Assembly (NCBI RefSeq): GCF_000024425.1
Contig: NC_013946.1
Location: 1,984,001-2,048,000 of the forward strand
Source of the DNA: Meiothermus ruber DSM 1279
Lineage (GTDB): Bacteria > Deinococcota > Deinococci > Deinococcales > Thermaceae
Length of the DNA: 64,000 bases
Reading direction: 5' to 3'
The position numbers were made by a program, and so were the translations under genes. Shown here piece by piece: positions 1 through 8,446 of this stretch. The notes below the pieces were generated by a model. The model saw nothing but the letters and a program-made list of their open reading frames with translations. It was not told the DNA's origin and searched no databases. How positions within the stretch are numbered: the stretch's first letter is position 1; each line of letters opens with the position of its first letter.

Positions 1-976
1 CGCCCAGGTCGGCGAGCAGCTCGAGGCGGGCCCTTATCTCCTCGCTGGGGTAGATGATGGGGTTGTCCTTTTCTTCAATCTGATCCATCGCCGCTGCCAC
101 CGGTGTGGCATAGCCAATCGAGTTGGAGATCTGCGCGGCGATCTCGGGTTCCAGCAGGAAGTTGATGAACTTATAGGCCAGCTCGTGGTTGGGGCTCTTC
201 TTGAGCACCACCAGGTTGTCCGTCCAGAGGGTGGCCCCTTCAACGGGAATCACATATTTGAGCTGGGGGTTCTCGGCCTGGGCCGCCAGAATATCCCCCG
301 AGTAGGCAGGCCCCACGGCAATGTCACCCGCAATCAGGCGGTCGCGGATGCTGGTTCCACCGGCAAAGCCCTGCGAGCGCCGCTTGGCCTCGAGCAGAAG
401 CTCCTGCACCTTGGCGAGCTTCTCCGGGTCGGTGGTGTTAACCGACTCCCCCTGGTATTTGAGAGCCGCCCCCATCATCTCGCGCATCTCGTCCAGCAGT
501 AGGAAAGACCCCACTTGCTTGGCCGGATCAAAGATAACCGCCCAGCTTTCCACCGGCCCGCTCACCAGATCTTCGCGGTAGGCCAGCCCGGTGGTGCCCC
601 ACTGGTACACCACGCTGTACCGGGCCCCCGGATCGAAGGCTGGATTGGCGAATTGGGGGTCGAGGTTCTGCAGGTTGGGAATTTTGCTCTTGTCGAGTTC
701 CTGTAGGCTACCGGCTCGAGCCAGCGATCCCACCGTGTAGTCGGCGGTAATCAGCACATCGTACTCGGCATCGCCCCCTGCTTGCAGCTTGGAAAGCATG
801 GCCTCGGGGGAGTCGTAGGTGTCCTCCACCACCTTGATGCCCTCACGCTTTTCGAACTCTTCAAGCACCTCCTTGGGCATGTAATCCGACCAGTTCAACA
901 GGCGCAGCTCTTGCTTCTGCTGCCCACAACCGGCGATCAACAATCCCAGCAAAGCAATTACCCACACTCTGTTCAC
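1..976 (-). CDS. potD: Spermidine/putrescine ABC transporter substrate-binding lipoprotein, C-terminus cut by window edge
   Basis: Extracytoplasmic solute receptor of a polyamine-type ABC importer. It starts at GTG 976 behind a GGGAGG Shine-Dalgarno. Residues 1-17 are a lipoprotein signal ending in the lipobox LIAGC (Cys17). About 325 residues are visible and match the PotD family, including LLNWSDYMPKEVL near residue 25 and the region around GTTGLAYREDL. It is the last gene of the leftward potA-potB-potC-potD set, 19 bp after potC, so it is probably co-transcribed. The exact substrate (spermidine, putrescine or another amine) cannot be decided from sequence. The stop codon lies left of base 1. 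Confidence 0.92.
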   Translation of the reverse strand, partial: MNRVWVIALLGLLIAGCGQQKQELRLLNWSDYMPKEVLEEFEKREGIKVVEDTYDSPEAMLSKLQAGGDAEYDVLITADYTVGSLARAGSLQELDKSKIPNLQNLDPQFANPAFDPGARYSVVYQWGTTGLAYREDLVSGPVESWAVIFDPAKQVGSFLLLDEMREMMGAALKYQGESVNTTDPEKLAKVQELLLEAKRRSQGFAGGTSIRDRLIAGDIAVGPAYSGDILAAQAENPQLKYVIPVEGATLWTDNLVVLKKSPNHELAYKFINFLLEPEIAAQISNSIGYATPVAAAMDQIEEKDNPIIYPSEEIRARLELLADLG

Positions 977-995
977 GCTCAACCTCCCTCTACCA

Positions 996-1775
996 TTATG
1001 CGCGTTGTTTCCAGAACAGTGTCCCCAGCAACAGCACCAGAATTGTAATCCCTACCATCAAGGTAGAGAGCGCATGAATTTCTGGGCTTATCCCCAGCTT
1101 AACCGAGGAGTAAATGTACAGCGGCAGGGTGGTGGAACCCGGGCCAGCAGTGAAAAAGGTTACCACAAAGTCGTCAAGGGACAGGCTGAACGCCAGCAAA
1201 GCCCCGGAGATCACCCCCGGCATGATCAGGGGCAGTGTGACCTCGCGAAAGGTCAGCCAGGGGGTGGCCCCCAGGTCTTTAGCGGCTTCCTCCAGGGTGG
1301 GGTCAAGCAGCATCAACCGCGCCCGTACCACCAGGGTCACGTAGGCGATCTGAAAACTGATGTGCGCCAGGATGATGGTAAACAAGGACAAGCGGGGCCA
1401 GCCAATGGCATCGCGCACCACATCAAACAGCAAAAGCAGCGAGATACCCATCACCACATCCGGCACCACCACCGGCACATACAGCAAGTAGCGCAGGGCG
1501 TTTTGCCAGCGGAACCGGTAGCGCACCAACCCCACCGCCAGCAAGGTTCCCAGGATGGTCGAGACCGCGGTGGAGACCACCGCCACAATCAGGGTGTTGG
1601 TGAGGTACTCGAGGATTCTTTCGTTGTTGAACAGGCGGATATACCAGTCGAAGGTAAAGCCAGTAAAGCGCACCCCAAAACGGCTTTGGTTGAAGGAAAG
1701 CGCCACAATCACCGCTATGGGCAGGTACAAAAAGGCGAAAACCAACCAGGCGTGCACAGCCAGCCAGCGTTTCAT
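996..1775 (-). CDS. potC: Polyamine-type ABC transporter permease PotC
   Basis: Inner-membrane permease of the PotABCD importer, 259 residues with about six hydrophobic segments. The cytoplasmic EAA loop that docks on the ATPase is visible as EEAAKDLGATPWLTFREV followed by LPLIMPG. I chose ATG 1775 because it overlaps the potB stop as ATGA. An upstream in-frame start would add 16 polar residues lying inside potB. The protein starts MKRWLAVHAW and enters the first membrane helix directly, as PotC does. It is translationally coupled to potB and followed by potD. Confidence 0.95.
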   Translation of the reverse strand: MKRWLAVHAWLVFAFLYLPIAVIVALSFNQSRFGVRFTGFTFDWYIRLFNNERILEYLTNTLIVAVVSTAVSTILGTLLAVGLVRYRFRWQNALRYLLYVPVVVPDVVMGISLLLLFDVVRDAIGWPRLSLFTIILAHISFQIAYVTLVVRARLMLLDPTLEEAAKDLGATPWLTFREVTLPLIMPGVISGALLAFSLSLDDFVVTFFTAGPGSTTLPLYIYSSVKLGISPEIHALSTLMVGITILVLLLGTLFWKQRA

Positions 1776-2635
1776 ACCAGCTTGTCCAGTCCTTTCTCGC
1801 CCTGGGTTCGCGCGTAAAGCCACAAACCCAGCAGCACCATGGCCATAAGCACCATACTGACCGCGCTACCAAAAGCCCAGTTCTGCGCGGAACCAAACTG
1901 GAGCTGAATCAGGTTGCCCACCAGGGTCACCTTGCCCCCGCCCAGCAGGTCGGCAATGACGAAGGTGCCCACCGCCGGGATGAACACCAGCAAGAAGCCG
2001 GCAAACAAACCCGGCACCGTCTGGGGGAAGACGGCCTCCCAAAAGGCCCGGATGGGCCGGGCCCCCAGGTCGTAGGCAGCCTCGAGCTGGCTCCAATCGA
2101 TGCGCTCAACAGCCGCATAGAGCGGTAGCACGAAAAAGGGCAGGTAGGTGTACACAGTGGCTACATACACCGCAAAGGTAGAGGGCAGCAGCTCGGCAGG
2201 CGGCAGACCCAAAGCCGTGATAACCCCGTTCAAAAGGCCTTCTTTCTGAAATATCACAATCCAGGCGTAAACCCGGATCAGAAAGTTGGTGAAGAAGGGG
2301 ATAACCACCAGCAGCAGCAGCACCTCTTTGTAGCGGCTTTGGGCAATGTAAAAGGCCAGCGGGTAGCCCAGCAGCATGATCAAGACGGTTGACCAGAAGC
2401 CGATCCAGAGGCTACGCCCGATGATCTCGATGAAAAGCGGGTCAGAAAAAAAGCGCACGTAATTGTGAAGGCCCAGGGGCGGCACCAACTGGCCCAGGCT
2501 TCCCCGGCTCATCAGCGAGGCCACCAGCATGACCAGGGTTGGGATCAAAACAAACAGCACCAACCACAGGCCCCCCGGCCCCACCGTCACCAGCACCTGG
2601 CGCAGGCGTTCCCAGGGTGTGGCGGCTTCACGCAT
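1772..2635 (-). CDS. potB: Polyamine-type ABC transporter permease PotB
   Basis: First permease of the importer, 287 residues with about six membrane segments. The EAA loop reads LEAAYDLGARPIRAFWEA followed by VFPQTVPG. Start ATG 2635 overlaps the 3' end of potA by 8 nt; a longer reading would begin inside potA and add an unrelated polar N-terminus. The two permeases PotB and PotC form the membrane channel, and PotA powers it. Confidence 0.95.
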   Translation of the reverse strand: MREAATPWERLRQVLVTVGPGGLWLVLFVLIPTLVMLVASLMSRGSLGQLVPPLGLHNYVRFFSDPLFIEIIGRSLWIGFWSTVLIMLLGYPLAFYIAQSRYKEVLLLLVVIPFFTNFLIRVYAWIVIFQKEGLLNGVITALGLPPAELLPSTFAVYVATVYTYLPFFVLPLYAAVERIDWSQLEAAYDLGARPIRAFWEAVFPQTVPGLFAGFLLVFIPAVGTFVIADLLGGGKVTLVGNLIQLQFGSAQNWAFGSAVSMVLMAMVLLGLWLYARTQGEKGLDKLV

Positions 2636-3770
2636 AGGGATCGCTCCCTTCACTCCCCCCCTGAATAACCACCAGTTTTTCCGGGGTAAGGGCCACCCAG
2701 ACCTCTTCGTCGTAGGCAAACTCCTCGTGGCCGGGCTCCTGGATGTCCTGGTTGAGGGTCTCGCACATCAAGCGCTGACCACCCGCCACCAGCACATACT
2801 GGTTCTCCGAGCCGGTGTAGATGATGTCGTCCACTTTGGCTCGGAATACGTTGGGCAGGCTCGGCCTCTCACGGAAAAGGCGGATCTTTTCGGGGCGAAT
2901 CGAGAGCAACACCTCCTGGCCAGGGGTCAGGGCATCCTCGTCGTCGAGCACGAACTCACCCAGCGCCGTTTTAACCTTGCGCGGCTCGATGGCCTGGGCC
3001 GGAATCAGGTTGGAGTCGCCGATGAATCTGGCTACAAAAGCGGTTCGCGGCAGCTCGTAAATCTCCTCGGTGGGGCCCAACTGCTCGATGCGGCCTTTGT
3101 TCATGACGGCGATGCGATCCGACATCACCAGGGCTTCTTCCTGGTCGTGGGTCACGAAAATGAAGGTGATGCCCAGCCGCTCCTGCAGGTTCATCAGGTC
3201 TACCCGCAGCTCCTGACGCAGCTTGAGGTCGAGGGCCGAGAGCGGCTCGTCGAGCAGCAACACCTCCGGTTCGTTGACCAGGGCCCGGGCCAGGGCGATC
3301 CGCTGCCGCTGCCCCCCGGACATCTGATCCGGGCGGCGCTTCTCGTAGCCTGGCAGGTTGATAAGCTCGAGCGCCCACTGCACCCGCCGGGCGATCTCAT
3401 CGCGGGGCATTTTTTTCATTCTGAGCCCAAAAGCGATGTTCTGCTCCACGGTCATGTGTGGGAAGAGGGCGTAGTTCTGGAAAACCGTGTTGACCGGGCG
3501 CAGGTAGGGCGGCACCTGGGTCATGTCCTTGCCCCCGATGATGACCCGGCCTTCGTCCGGGGTCTCAAACCCTGCAATCATGCGCAGCAGCGTGGTCTTG
3601 CCGCAGCCCGAGGGCCCCAGCAGGCTAAAAAACTCGCCGTCGCGAACCTCGAGGTTGACCTTTTCAACCGCCTTCTGGTCGCCAAAGCGCTTGGTGACCC
3701 CCTCGAGGCGTACCGCAATGTGCTCACCTAGCTTTCGCTCGCGCCGGCTGCGAAAAAGTGTCGGCTCCAC
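2628..3770 (-). CDS. potA: Polyamine-type ABC transporter ATP-binding protein PotA
   Basis: ATPase subunit of the importer, 380 residues. It shows Walker A GPSGCGKTT, the ABC signature MSGGQRQRIAL, Walker B LLLDEPLSALD and a switch His (VTHDQEEA). A C-terminal TOBE/OB-type region starts near residue 250 (SIRPEKIRL). I chose GTG 3770 because a -10 box (TAGACT) ends 7 nt upstream, giving a leaderless transcript of the kind common in Thermaceae. The longer frame to 3950 runs antisense through the tRNA gene and is rejected. A rare ATT start at 3719 behind AGGTG is possible but less likely. Confidence 0.9.
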   Translation of the reverse strand: MEPTLFRSRRERKLGEHIAVRLEGVTKRFGDQKAVEKVNLEVRDGEFFSLLGPSGCGKTTLLRMIAGFETPDEGRVIIGGKDMTQVPPYLRPVNTVFQNYALFPHMTVEQNIAFGLRMKKMPRDEIARRVQWALELINLPGYEKRRPDQMSGGQRQRIALARALVNEPEVLLLDEPLSALDLKLRQELRVDLMNLQERLGITFIFVTHDQEEALVMSDRIAVMNKGRIEQLGPTEEIYELPRTAFVARFIGDSNLIPAQAIEPRKVKTALGEFVLDDEDALTPGQEVLLSIRPEKIRLFRERPSLPNVFRAKVDDIIYTGSENQYVLVAGGQRLMCETLNQDIQEPGHEEFAYDEEVWVALTPEKLVVIQGGSEGSDPYA

Positions 3771-3777
3771 AAGGCAG

Positions 3778-3807
3778 AGTCTAATCTTTGGTGGAGCCCA
3801 GCGACAA
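3778..3807 (-). promoter_or_regulatory. Leaderless promoter of potABCD
   Basis: On the minus strand TTGTCG (3807-3802) and TAGACT (3783-3778) are separated by 18 nt. The GTG start of potA begins 7 nt after the -10 box, where transcription itself should start. Both hexamers resemble housekeeping sigma consensus. Confidence 0.55.
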
Positions 3808-3822
3808 CCGCCCCGACCCCCC

Positions 3823-3851
3823 TTGACGAAAATCTCCAAACTGGCTACTAT
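3823..3851 (+). promoter_or_regulatory. Promoter of tRNA-Leu
   Basis: TTGACG (3823-3828) and TACTAT (3846-3851) have a 17-nt spacer, and the tRNA begins 15 nt after the -10 box. The promoter is divergent from the potA promoter. Confidence 0.75.
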
Positions 3852-3865
3852 TTTGCTTGCCCTGA

Positions 3866-3952
3866 GCCGGGATGGCGGAATTGGTAGACGCACATGATTC
3901 AGGGTCATGCGCCCGCAAGGGTGTGCAGGTTCAAGTCCTGTTCCCGGCACCA
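3866..3952 (+). tRNA. tRNA-Leu (anticodon CAG), CCA encoded
   Basis: The 87-nt class II tRNA folds with acceptor arms GCCGGGA (3866-3872) and TCCCGGC (3942-3948), discriminator A and an encoded CCA. The anticodon stem CATGA/TCATG encloses loop TTCAGGG, so the anticodon is CAG (reads CUG, Leu). A long variable arm (GCCCGCAAGGGTGT) and T-loop GGTTCAAGTCC are present. Confidence 0.97.
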
Positions 3953-3957
3953 GGCAC

Positions 3958-3985
3958 CCCCCTCACCGAGGGGGTCATGCTTTTT
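3958..3985 (+). terminator. Terminator after tRNA-Leu
   Basis: Hairpin CCCCCTC-ACC-GAGGGGG (3958-3974) is followed six bases later by a run of five T (3981-3985). Confidence 0.6.
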
Positions 3986-4042
3986 GAGGGCATTCCCGCC
4001 CACGAGCACCGCTGACGCCGTCGCATGGCGGCCCGCCTCACA

Positions 4043-4075
4043 TTGCCTTCCTGGCAATAGGTGCTAAAGTATAGT
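4043..4075 (+). promoter_or_regulatory. Candidate promoter of rimP-nusA-ylxR-infB
   Basis: TTGCCT at 4043-4048 is followed by TAAAGT (4065-4070, spacer 16) or TATAGT (4070-4075, spacer 21). Either would give a leader of about 70 nt before rimP. The choice is uncertain. Confidence 0.3.
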
Positions 4076-4149
4076 GTAGAAGTTCTCCCGAGATTCCGAG
4101 GGGGTGGGTTGATAGCCCACCCTTCTTGCTTGGGGGAGGAGGTGAAGGA

Positions 4150-4629
4150 GTGGAGCCAGAACATCCCTTGCAGGCAGGCGGCGCCCCCCAATGGAGCCAG
4201 GTGGCCGAAAGTGTGCTGGCACCGCTGGGTTACGAGGTGCTCGAGGCGGGCCTCAAGAGCGGTAAAAACCCCGTGCTCCTGGTGCGCATCGAGCGGAAAG
4301 ACGAAGTGCCCATCTCGATCGCCGACCTCGAGCGGGCCAACCGCGCGCTCAGCGCCCACCTGGACACCCTCGAGGCCCTGCTGCCAGCGCGCTACCTGCT
4401 CCAGGTGGAGTCGCCAGGCGCCGACCGTCCGCTCTTCACGGCCCGGCATTTTGAGCGCTTTGCCGGGCTGAAAGTACGGGTGCGCAGCCCACAGGGCAAC
4501 TTTACCGGGCGAATCGGGGCGGTTAGGGGTGATATGGTCGAGTTTCTGCTGGAAAAAGACGAAACGCGCAGCCTGCAGCTCGGCACCTTCAAGGCCACCC
4601 TGGCGGAGTGGCCGGATAAGCCCAGGTAG
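4150..4629 (+). CDS. rimP: Ribosome maturation factor RimP
   Basis: 30S subunit maturation factor, 159 residues, normal for the family. GTG 4150 sits behind a strong GGGGGAGGAGG run. The conserved core LGYEVLEAGLK, LERANRALSAHLD and VESPGADRPLF (N-terminal alpha/beta domain), then the SH3-like C-terminal part (RVRSPQGNFTGRIGAV), are all present. It heads the rimP-nusA-ylxR-infB operon, an arrangement widespread in bacteria, and nusA follows after 39 bp. Confidence 0.93.
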   Translation: MEPEHPLQAGGAPQWSQVAESVLAPLGYEVLEAGLKSGKNPVLLVRIERKDEVPISIADLERANRALSAHLDTLEALLPARYLLQVESPGADRPLFTARHFERFAGLKVRVRSPQGNFTGRIGAVRGDMVEFLLEKDETRSLQLGTFKATLAEWPDKPR

Positions 4630-4668
4630 AGCGGGCCACCGAAGCATCAGCCCAGAGGAGGAATATCT

Positions 4669-5847
4669 GTGAACAAAGATTTTGTAGACGCCCTATCCCA
4701 GGTAGCCCACGAGCGTGGGGTCACGGCAGAGGAACTGATCTCCAACTTTGAGGAGGCCTTGAGGCTGGCCTACCTCAGGCAAAAAGGCTTCCGCCCTAAG
4801 GATGTGGAAGAAGAGGGCAAAGGGCCCATCATCGAGGTGCACCTAGACCCCCAGGAGGGCCACCTCGAGGTGCTGGAGATACGGCGGGTGGTCGAGGAGG
4901 TCAAAGACCCCGATAAAGAGATCGACCTCGAGACTGCCAAAAAGTACGACCCGGAGGTTGAAGTTGGCGAAGAAATGGAGTTCCCCGTAGACCCCGAGGA
5001 ATTCAGCCGCATCGCCGTGCAGATTGCCAAGCAGGTGCTCACCCAGCGCCTCAAAGAGGCTGAGCGCACCCGCGTGCACAACGAGTACAAAGACAAAGAA
5101 GGCGAGGTCGTGACCGGCAGCGTGGCCCGGGTGGATAACCGGGGCAACGTCTACGTGGAGCTCGGACGCGGCGAAGCCCTGATGCCACAAAAGGAACAAA
5201 TCCCTACCGAGCGTTATCATCCCGGCCAGCGCATCAAAGTTTATCTGAAGCAGGTGCAGCGCTCGAGCAAAGGGCCCAGCCTGGTGGTGTCCCGCGCTCA
5301 CGAAGAGCTGCTGCGCTATCTGTTGCGCCAGGAAGTACCCGAGATTGCCGAGGGCATTGTGGAGGTCAAGGCGGTCGCCCGTGAACCCGGTAGCCGCTCC
5401 AAGGTGGCTGTGGTAAGCCACAACCCCAACGTGGATCCCATCGGGGCCTGCATTGGGCATAAGGGCCAGCGCATCCAGGCCGTTTCTGCCGAGCTGGGCC
5501 GGGAGCGGATCGATATCATTCAGTGGAGCCCCAATCCCAAAGAGTTCATCCGCAACGCGCTCTCGCCCGCTACCGTTGGCGAAATCACCATAGAAAACAG
5601 CGAGAACGGGCAGAACCGCGCCAGCGTGGTGGTTGCAAAAGACCAGCACTCTCTGGCCATCGGCAAGGCCGGGCAAAACGTGCGCCTGGCCTCCAAGCTG
5701 ACCGGCTACGAGATCAATTTCGAGGAAGCCGAAGAAATTACCGATCTCGACGCAGCCATCTTGAAAGCTGCCGAAAGGGACGAGTCGTCCAGGGTCTCCA
5801 GCGATGCCAAGAGCCGCTTTGAGAGCCTGTTCAAGGACGACGAATAA
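4669..5847 (+). CDS. nusA: Transcription termination/antitermination factor NusA
   Basis: RNA-polymerase-binding elongation factor, 392 residues. The order is an N-terminal polymerase-binding domain (1 to about 125), an S1 domain (about 130-200, starting GEVVTGSVARVDNRGNVYV), KH1 (GHKGQRIQAVSAELGRE) and KH2 (AIGKAGQNVRLASKLTGYEI). It lacks the C-terminal acidic repeats of the E. coli protein, as usual outside proteobacteria. GTG 4669 lies behind GAGGAGG. It is followed by ylxR. Confidence 0.97.
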   Translation: MNKDFVDALSQVAHERGVTAEELISNFEEALRLAYLRQKGFRPKDVEEEGKGPIIEVHLDPQEGHLEVLEIRRVVEEVKDPDKEIDLETAKKYDPEVEVGEEMEFPVDPEEFSRIAVQIAKQVLTQRLKEAERTRVHNEYKDKEGEVVTGSVARVDNRGNVYVELGRGEALMPQKEQIPTERYHPGQRIKVYLKQVQRSSKGPSLVVSRAHEELLRYLLRQEVPEIAEGIVEVKAVAREPGSRSKVAVVSHNPNVDPIGACIGHKGQRIQAVSAELGRERIDIIQWSPNPKEFIRNALSPATVGEITIENSENGQNRASVVVAKDQHSLAIGKAGQNVRLASKLTGYEINFEEAEEITDLDAAILKAAERDESSRVSSDAKSRFESLFKDDE

Positions 5848-5871
5848 CCTACAGTCCAGCACGGAGTGGTA

Positions 5872-6165
5872 ATGTCCAGGGCCAAGCACATCCCCATCCG
5901 CCAGTGCATTGCCTGCCGAGAACGCAGGCCCAAACGTGAATTGTTGCGGATTGTGATGACCGAGGGAGGCCCCGTACTCGATCCTACCGGCCGCAGACCA
6001 GGGCGCGGTGCTTACGTCTGCCCCGATCGCCCTGAATGCTGGGCTGAGAAAAAACTGCGCCGCCTCGCCGGAGCAAAAGCAGCAGAACTTGCCTTGGCAC
6101 TACAGATGGTTTTGGGAAACGTGGCGTGTCCGGCTTCGCAGAACGAACAGCCATCGCCGCAGTGA
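5872..6165 (+). CDS. ylxR: YlxR/RnpM family RNA-binding protein
   Basis: Small basic protein of 97 residues with the family hallmark RQCIACRERRPKRELLRIV and the second conserved block GRGAYVCPDRPECW. YlxR (RnpM) proteins sit between nusA and infB in most bacteria and have been linked to RNase P modulation in Gram-positive species; here that role is inference from family. ATG 5872 is chosen over the in-frame GTG 5866 because the GGAG at 5863-5866 is correctly spaced for it. Confidence 0.88.
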   Translation: MSRAKHIPIRQCIACRERRPKRELLRIVMTEGGPVLDPTGRRPGRGAYVCPDRPECWAEKKLRRLAGAKAAELALALQMVLGNVACPASQNEQPSPQ

Positions 6166-6193
6166 CTCTAGGCATATACAACCGGAGGTCAGC

Positions 6194-7909
6194 ATGGCAA
6201 AAATCAGAATCTATCAGCTCGCTAAAGAACTTGAGATGTCCAACGACGAGCTGCTGAAAATCCTCGACGATATGGGGGTCACCTACAAGTCCCATGCCAG
6301 CACCCTCGAGGAAGACACCGCGCTCGCAGTCAAGGAGCTCATCGGCGAGCAGAAGGTAGCCGAGGCTGCCCGAAAAGCCGAAGAAGCCCGTAAGTCCATC
6401 CCCCACCGCCCTCCGGTGGTGGTGATTATGGGCCACGTGGACCACGGCAAGACCAGCTTGCTGGACTATCTTCGCAAAAGCCGCATTGCAGAAAAAGAGG
6501 CTGGGGGCATCACCCAGCACGTGGGGGCCTTTGAGGTAAAAACCCCTGGCGGCACCGTGGTCTTCATCGATACCCCAGGGCACGAGGCCTTCACCACCAT
6601 CCGCCAGCGCGGCGCCAAGGTCGCCGATATCGCCGTAATCGTGATTGCAGCCACCGAAGGGGTGATGCCCCAGACCAAGGAAGCCATCGCCCACGCCAAG
6701 GCTTCCGGGGCCAAGATCATCTTTGCAGCCAACAAAATGGATCTACCCGGCGCTGACATCAACAAGGTCTACCAGGATTTGATGCAGCTTGGCCTGGTGC
6801 CGGTGGCTTACGGGGGCGATGTCGAGGTGCTACCCATCTCGGCCAAGACCGGCCAGGGCGTGGCCGATCTGCTCGAGACCATCCTGCTAATGGCCGAGCT
6901 GGAAGACCTGCGGGCCGACCCCAAAGCCGAGGCCCAGGGGGTGATTCTGGAGGCTCGAGTAGATAAGCAGGCGGGGGTTCTGGCAAGCCTGCTGGTGCAG
7001 CAGGGCACCCTTAGAATCGGTGACTATGTGGTGGCGGGCGAGTGCTGGGGCAAGATCAAGGCCATGTCTGATGCCGAGGGCAACCGCCGCACCGAGGCCG
7101 GCCCCGGAAGCGCCGTGCAGGTGCTGGGTTTCTCGGAGCTACCCTCCGCCGGCGATACCTTTACCTGGGTTCCCGACCAGGTAGCCGCCAAGGAAATTAC
7201 CGAGGAACGCATCGAAGAGCGCAAAGCCTCTGAGGCTCGAGGCGATCTCCAGCGTGCCCGCAGCCTGGCCGACCTGATGCGCAAGGCACAGCAAGACGAG
7301 CAAAAAGAAATCAACCTGATTCTGCGGGCCGACACCCAGGGCTCCCTCGAGGCCATTCAAAACATCCTGGCCAAAGAAGCCACCGAGGAGGTCAAAATCA
7401 ACGTTCTCCTGGCCGCAGTAGGGGCGCCCACCGAATCAGACGTGCTGCTGGCCTCCACCGCCCATGGGGCCATTCTGGCCTTCAGCGTCAACCCCAGCGG
7501 CTCGGTCAAGAAGGCCGCCGAACAGAAAGGCGTGCCCTTACAGAGCTTCCGCATCATCTACGAGCTGATCGACGAGATCCGCAAGATGGTCAAAGGGCAG
7601 CGTGAACCGGTTTACAAGGAAGAAATCCTGGGAACCGCCGAAGTCCGGGCCATCTTCAGGCTAAGCCGCGGGGTTATTGCGGGTTGCATGGTCACCTCGG
7701 GTAAGGTTACCCGCAGCGCCGATATCCGGGTGCTGCGCAAGGGCAAGGAGATCTGGAAGGGCAAAATTGGGGGACTTAAGCGCCTCAAGGACGACGTGCG
7801 CGAGGTGACCCAGGGCTTTGAATGCGGCATTCTGCTGGATGGCTTCACCGATTTTCAGGAAGGAGATGTCCTCGAGGCCAGCCAGCAGGTCGAGGTGGCT
7901 ACAGACTGA
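6194..7909 (+). CDS. infB: Translation initiation factor IF-2
   Basis: GTPase that places initiator tRNA on the ribosome. At 571 residues it is a short IF-2 without the long N-terminal repeats of E. coli, as in Thermus. An N-terminal IF2N module ([21 protein letters not shown]) is followed by G1 GHVDHGKT (residues 80-87), G3 DTPGH (126-130) and G4 NKMD (180-183), then domains II, III and the fMet-tRNA-binding C2 domain. ATG 6194 has GGAGG upstream; an extension to 6008 would run inside ylxR. Confidence 0.97.
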   Translation: MAKIRIYQLAKELEMSNDELLKILDDMGVTYKSHASTLEEDTALAVKELIGEQKVAEAARKAEEARKSIPHRPPVVVIMGHVDHGKTSLLDYLRKSRIAEKEAGGITQHVGAFEVKTPGGTVVFIDTPGHEAFTTIRQRGAKVADIAVIVIAATEGVMPQTKEAIAHAKASGAKIIFAANKMDLPGADINKVYQDLMQLGLVPVAYGGDVEVLPISAKTGQGVADLLETILLMAELEDLRADPKAEAQGVILEARVDKQAGVLASLLVQQGTLRIGDYVVAGECWGKIKAMSDAEGNRRTEAGPGSAVQVLGFSELPSAGDTFTWVPDQVAAKEITEERIEERKASEARGDLQRARSLADLMRKAQQDEQKEINLILRADTQGSLEAIQNILAKEATEEVKINVLLAAVGAPTESDVLLASTAHGAILAFSVNPSGSVKKAAEQKGVPLQSFRIIYELIDEIRKMVKGQREPVYKEEILGTAEVRAIFRLSRGVIAGCMVTSGKVTRSADIRVLRKGKEIWKGKIGGLKRLKDDVREVTQGFECGILLDGFTDFQEGDVLEASQQVEVATD

Positions 7910-7998
7910 CGCCAAGCTGTATGGGGCGCGGGGCCTGCATCCACCCCCGCGCTGGCCAAACCAGGCGCCTGGGGTATACATTGATTGGGCAATAAGTT

Positions 7999-8319
7999 AT
8001 GCAACGCTGGCAACGCTGGATCACCCTGGCTACCCTGGCCTTGATCGCCTTGGGGCCAGGGCTCTTCTGGTCGCCCAGCAAGGCCAAAGCTGGCAGTGGG
8101 CTGAGCCAGGGTTGGATGGCCGTCCCCCTGCCCCAGCCGCTGCTCGAAGCCAAGGCCAAGTGCAATCCCTTGGGGCCAGGGCTGGTGGCAAACGCCCTGG
8201 AACCGATCCTGCGCAGCCACACCCCCACACTGACCCAGGCGCCCCTTTCCCACCCAGCCCCACCCCCCCAAAAACGGCTCTACCTGGCCTATGCCCGCCT
8301 GCAAACCGACGGCGGATAG
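7999..8319 (+). CDS. Hypothetical exported proline-rich protein
   Basis: Not recognised. The 106-residue frame begins with a signal-like stretch (MQRWQRWITLATLALIALG), then a Pro/Leu/Ala-rich body with one Cys and a C-terminus ending YLAYARLQTDGG. There is no clear Shine-Dalgarno. It fills the space between infB and secDF in the same direction and could be a real small secreted protein or a chance frame. Confidence 0.35.
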   Translation: MQRWQRWITLATLALIALGPGLFWSPSKAKAGSGLSQGWMAVPLPQPLLEAKAKCNPLGPGLVANALEPILRSHTPTLTQAPLSHPAPPPQKRLYLAYARLQTDGG

Positions 8320-8446
8320 TCCACCAGCACGCATCCCTGCGCCAGCCAAACCATACGACCCTCCGCTCTCCTCACTGAGCCTGGACATCGGTTAGCCGCC
8401 AAAGCACCGCTGGGCTCACCTGGGCAAAGTACAAACAGGAACGGAT

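Noticed and set aside
2529-3731. 400-residue open frame on the plus strand opposite potA
   Set aside because: Antisense shadow of a clear ATPase in GC-rich DNA; no Shine-Dalgarno, no family, odd residue composition.
3771-3950. N-terminal extension of potA up to 3950
   Set aside because: It reads through the tRNA-Leu gene in antisense and adds 60 residues that PotA proteins do not have.
6008-6193. 62-residue extension of IF-2
   Set aside because: Lies inside ylxR; ATG 6194 has a good GGAGG and matches the family start.
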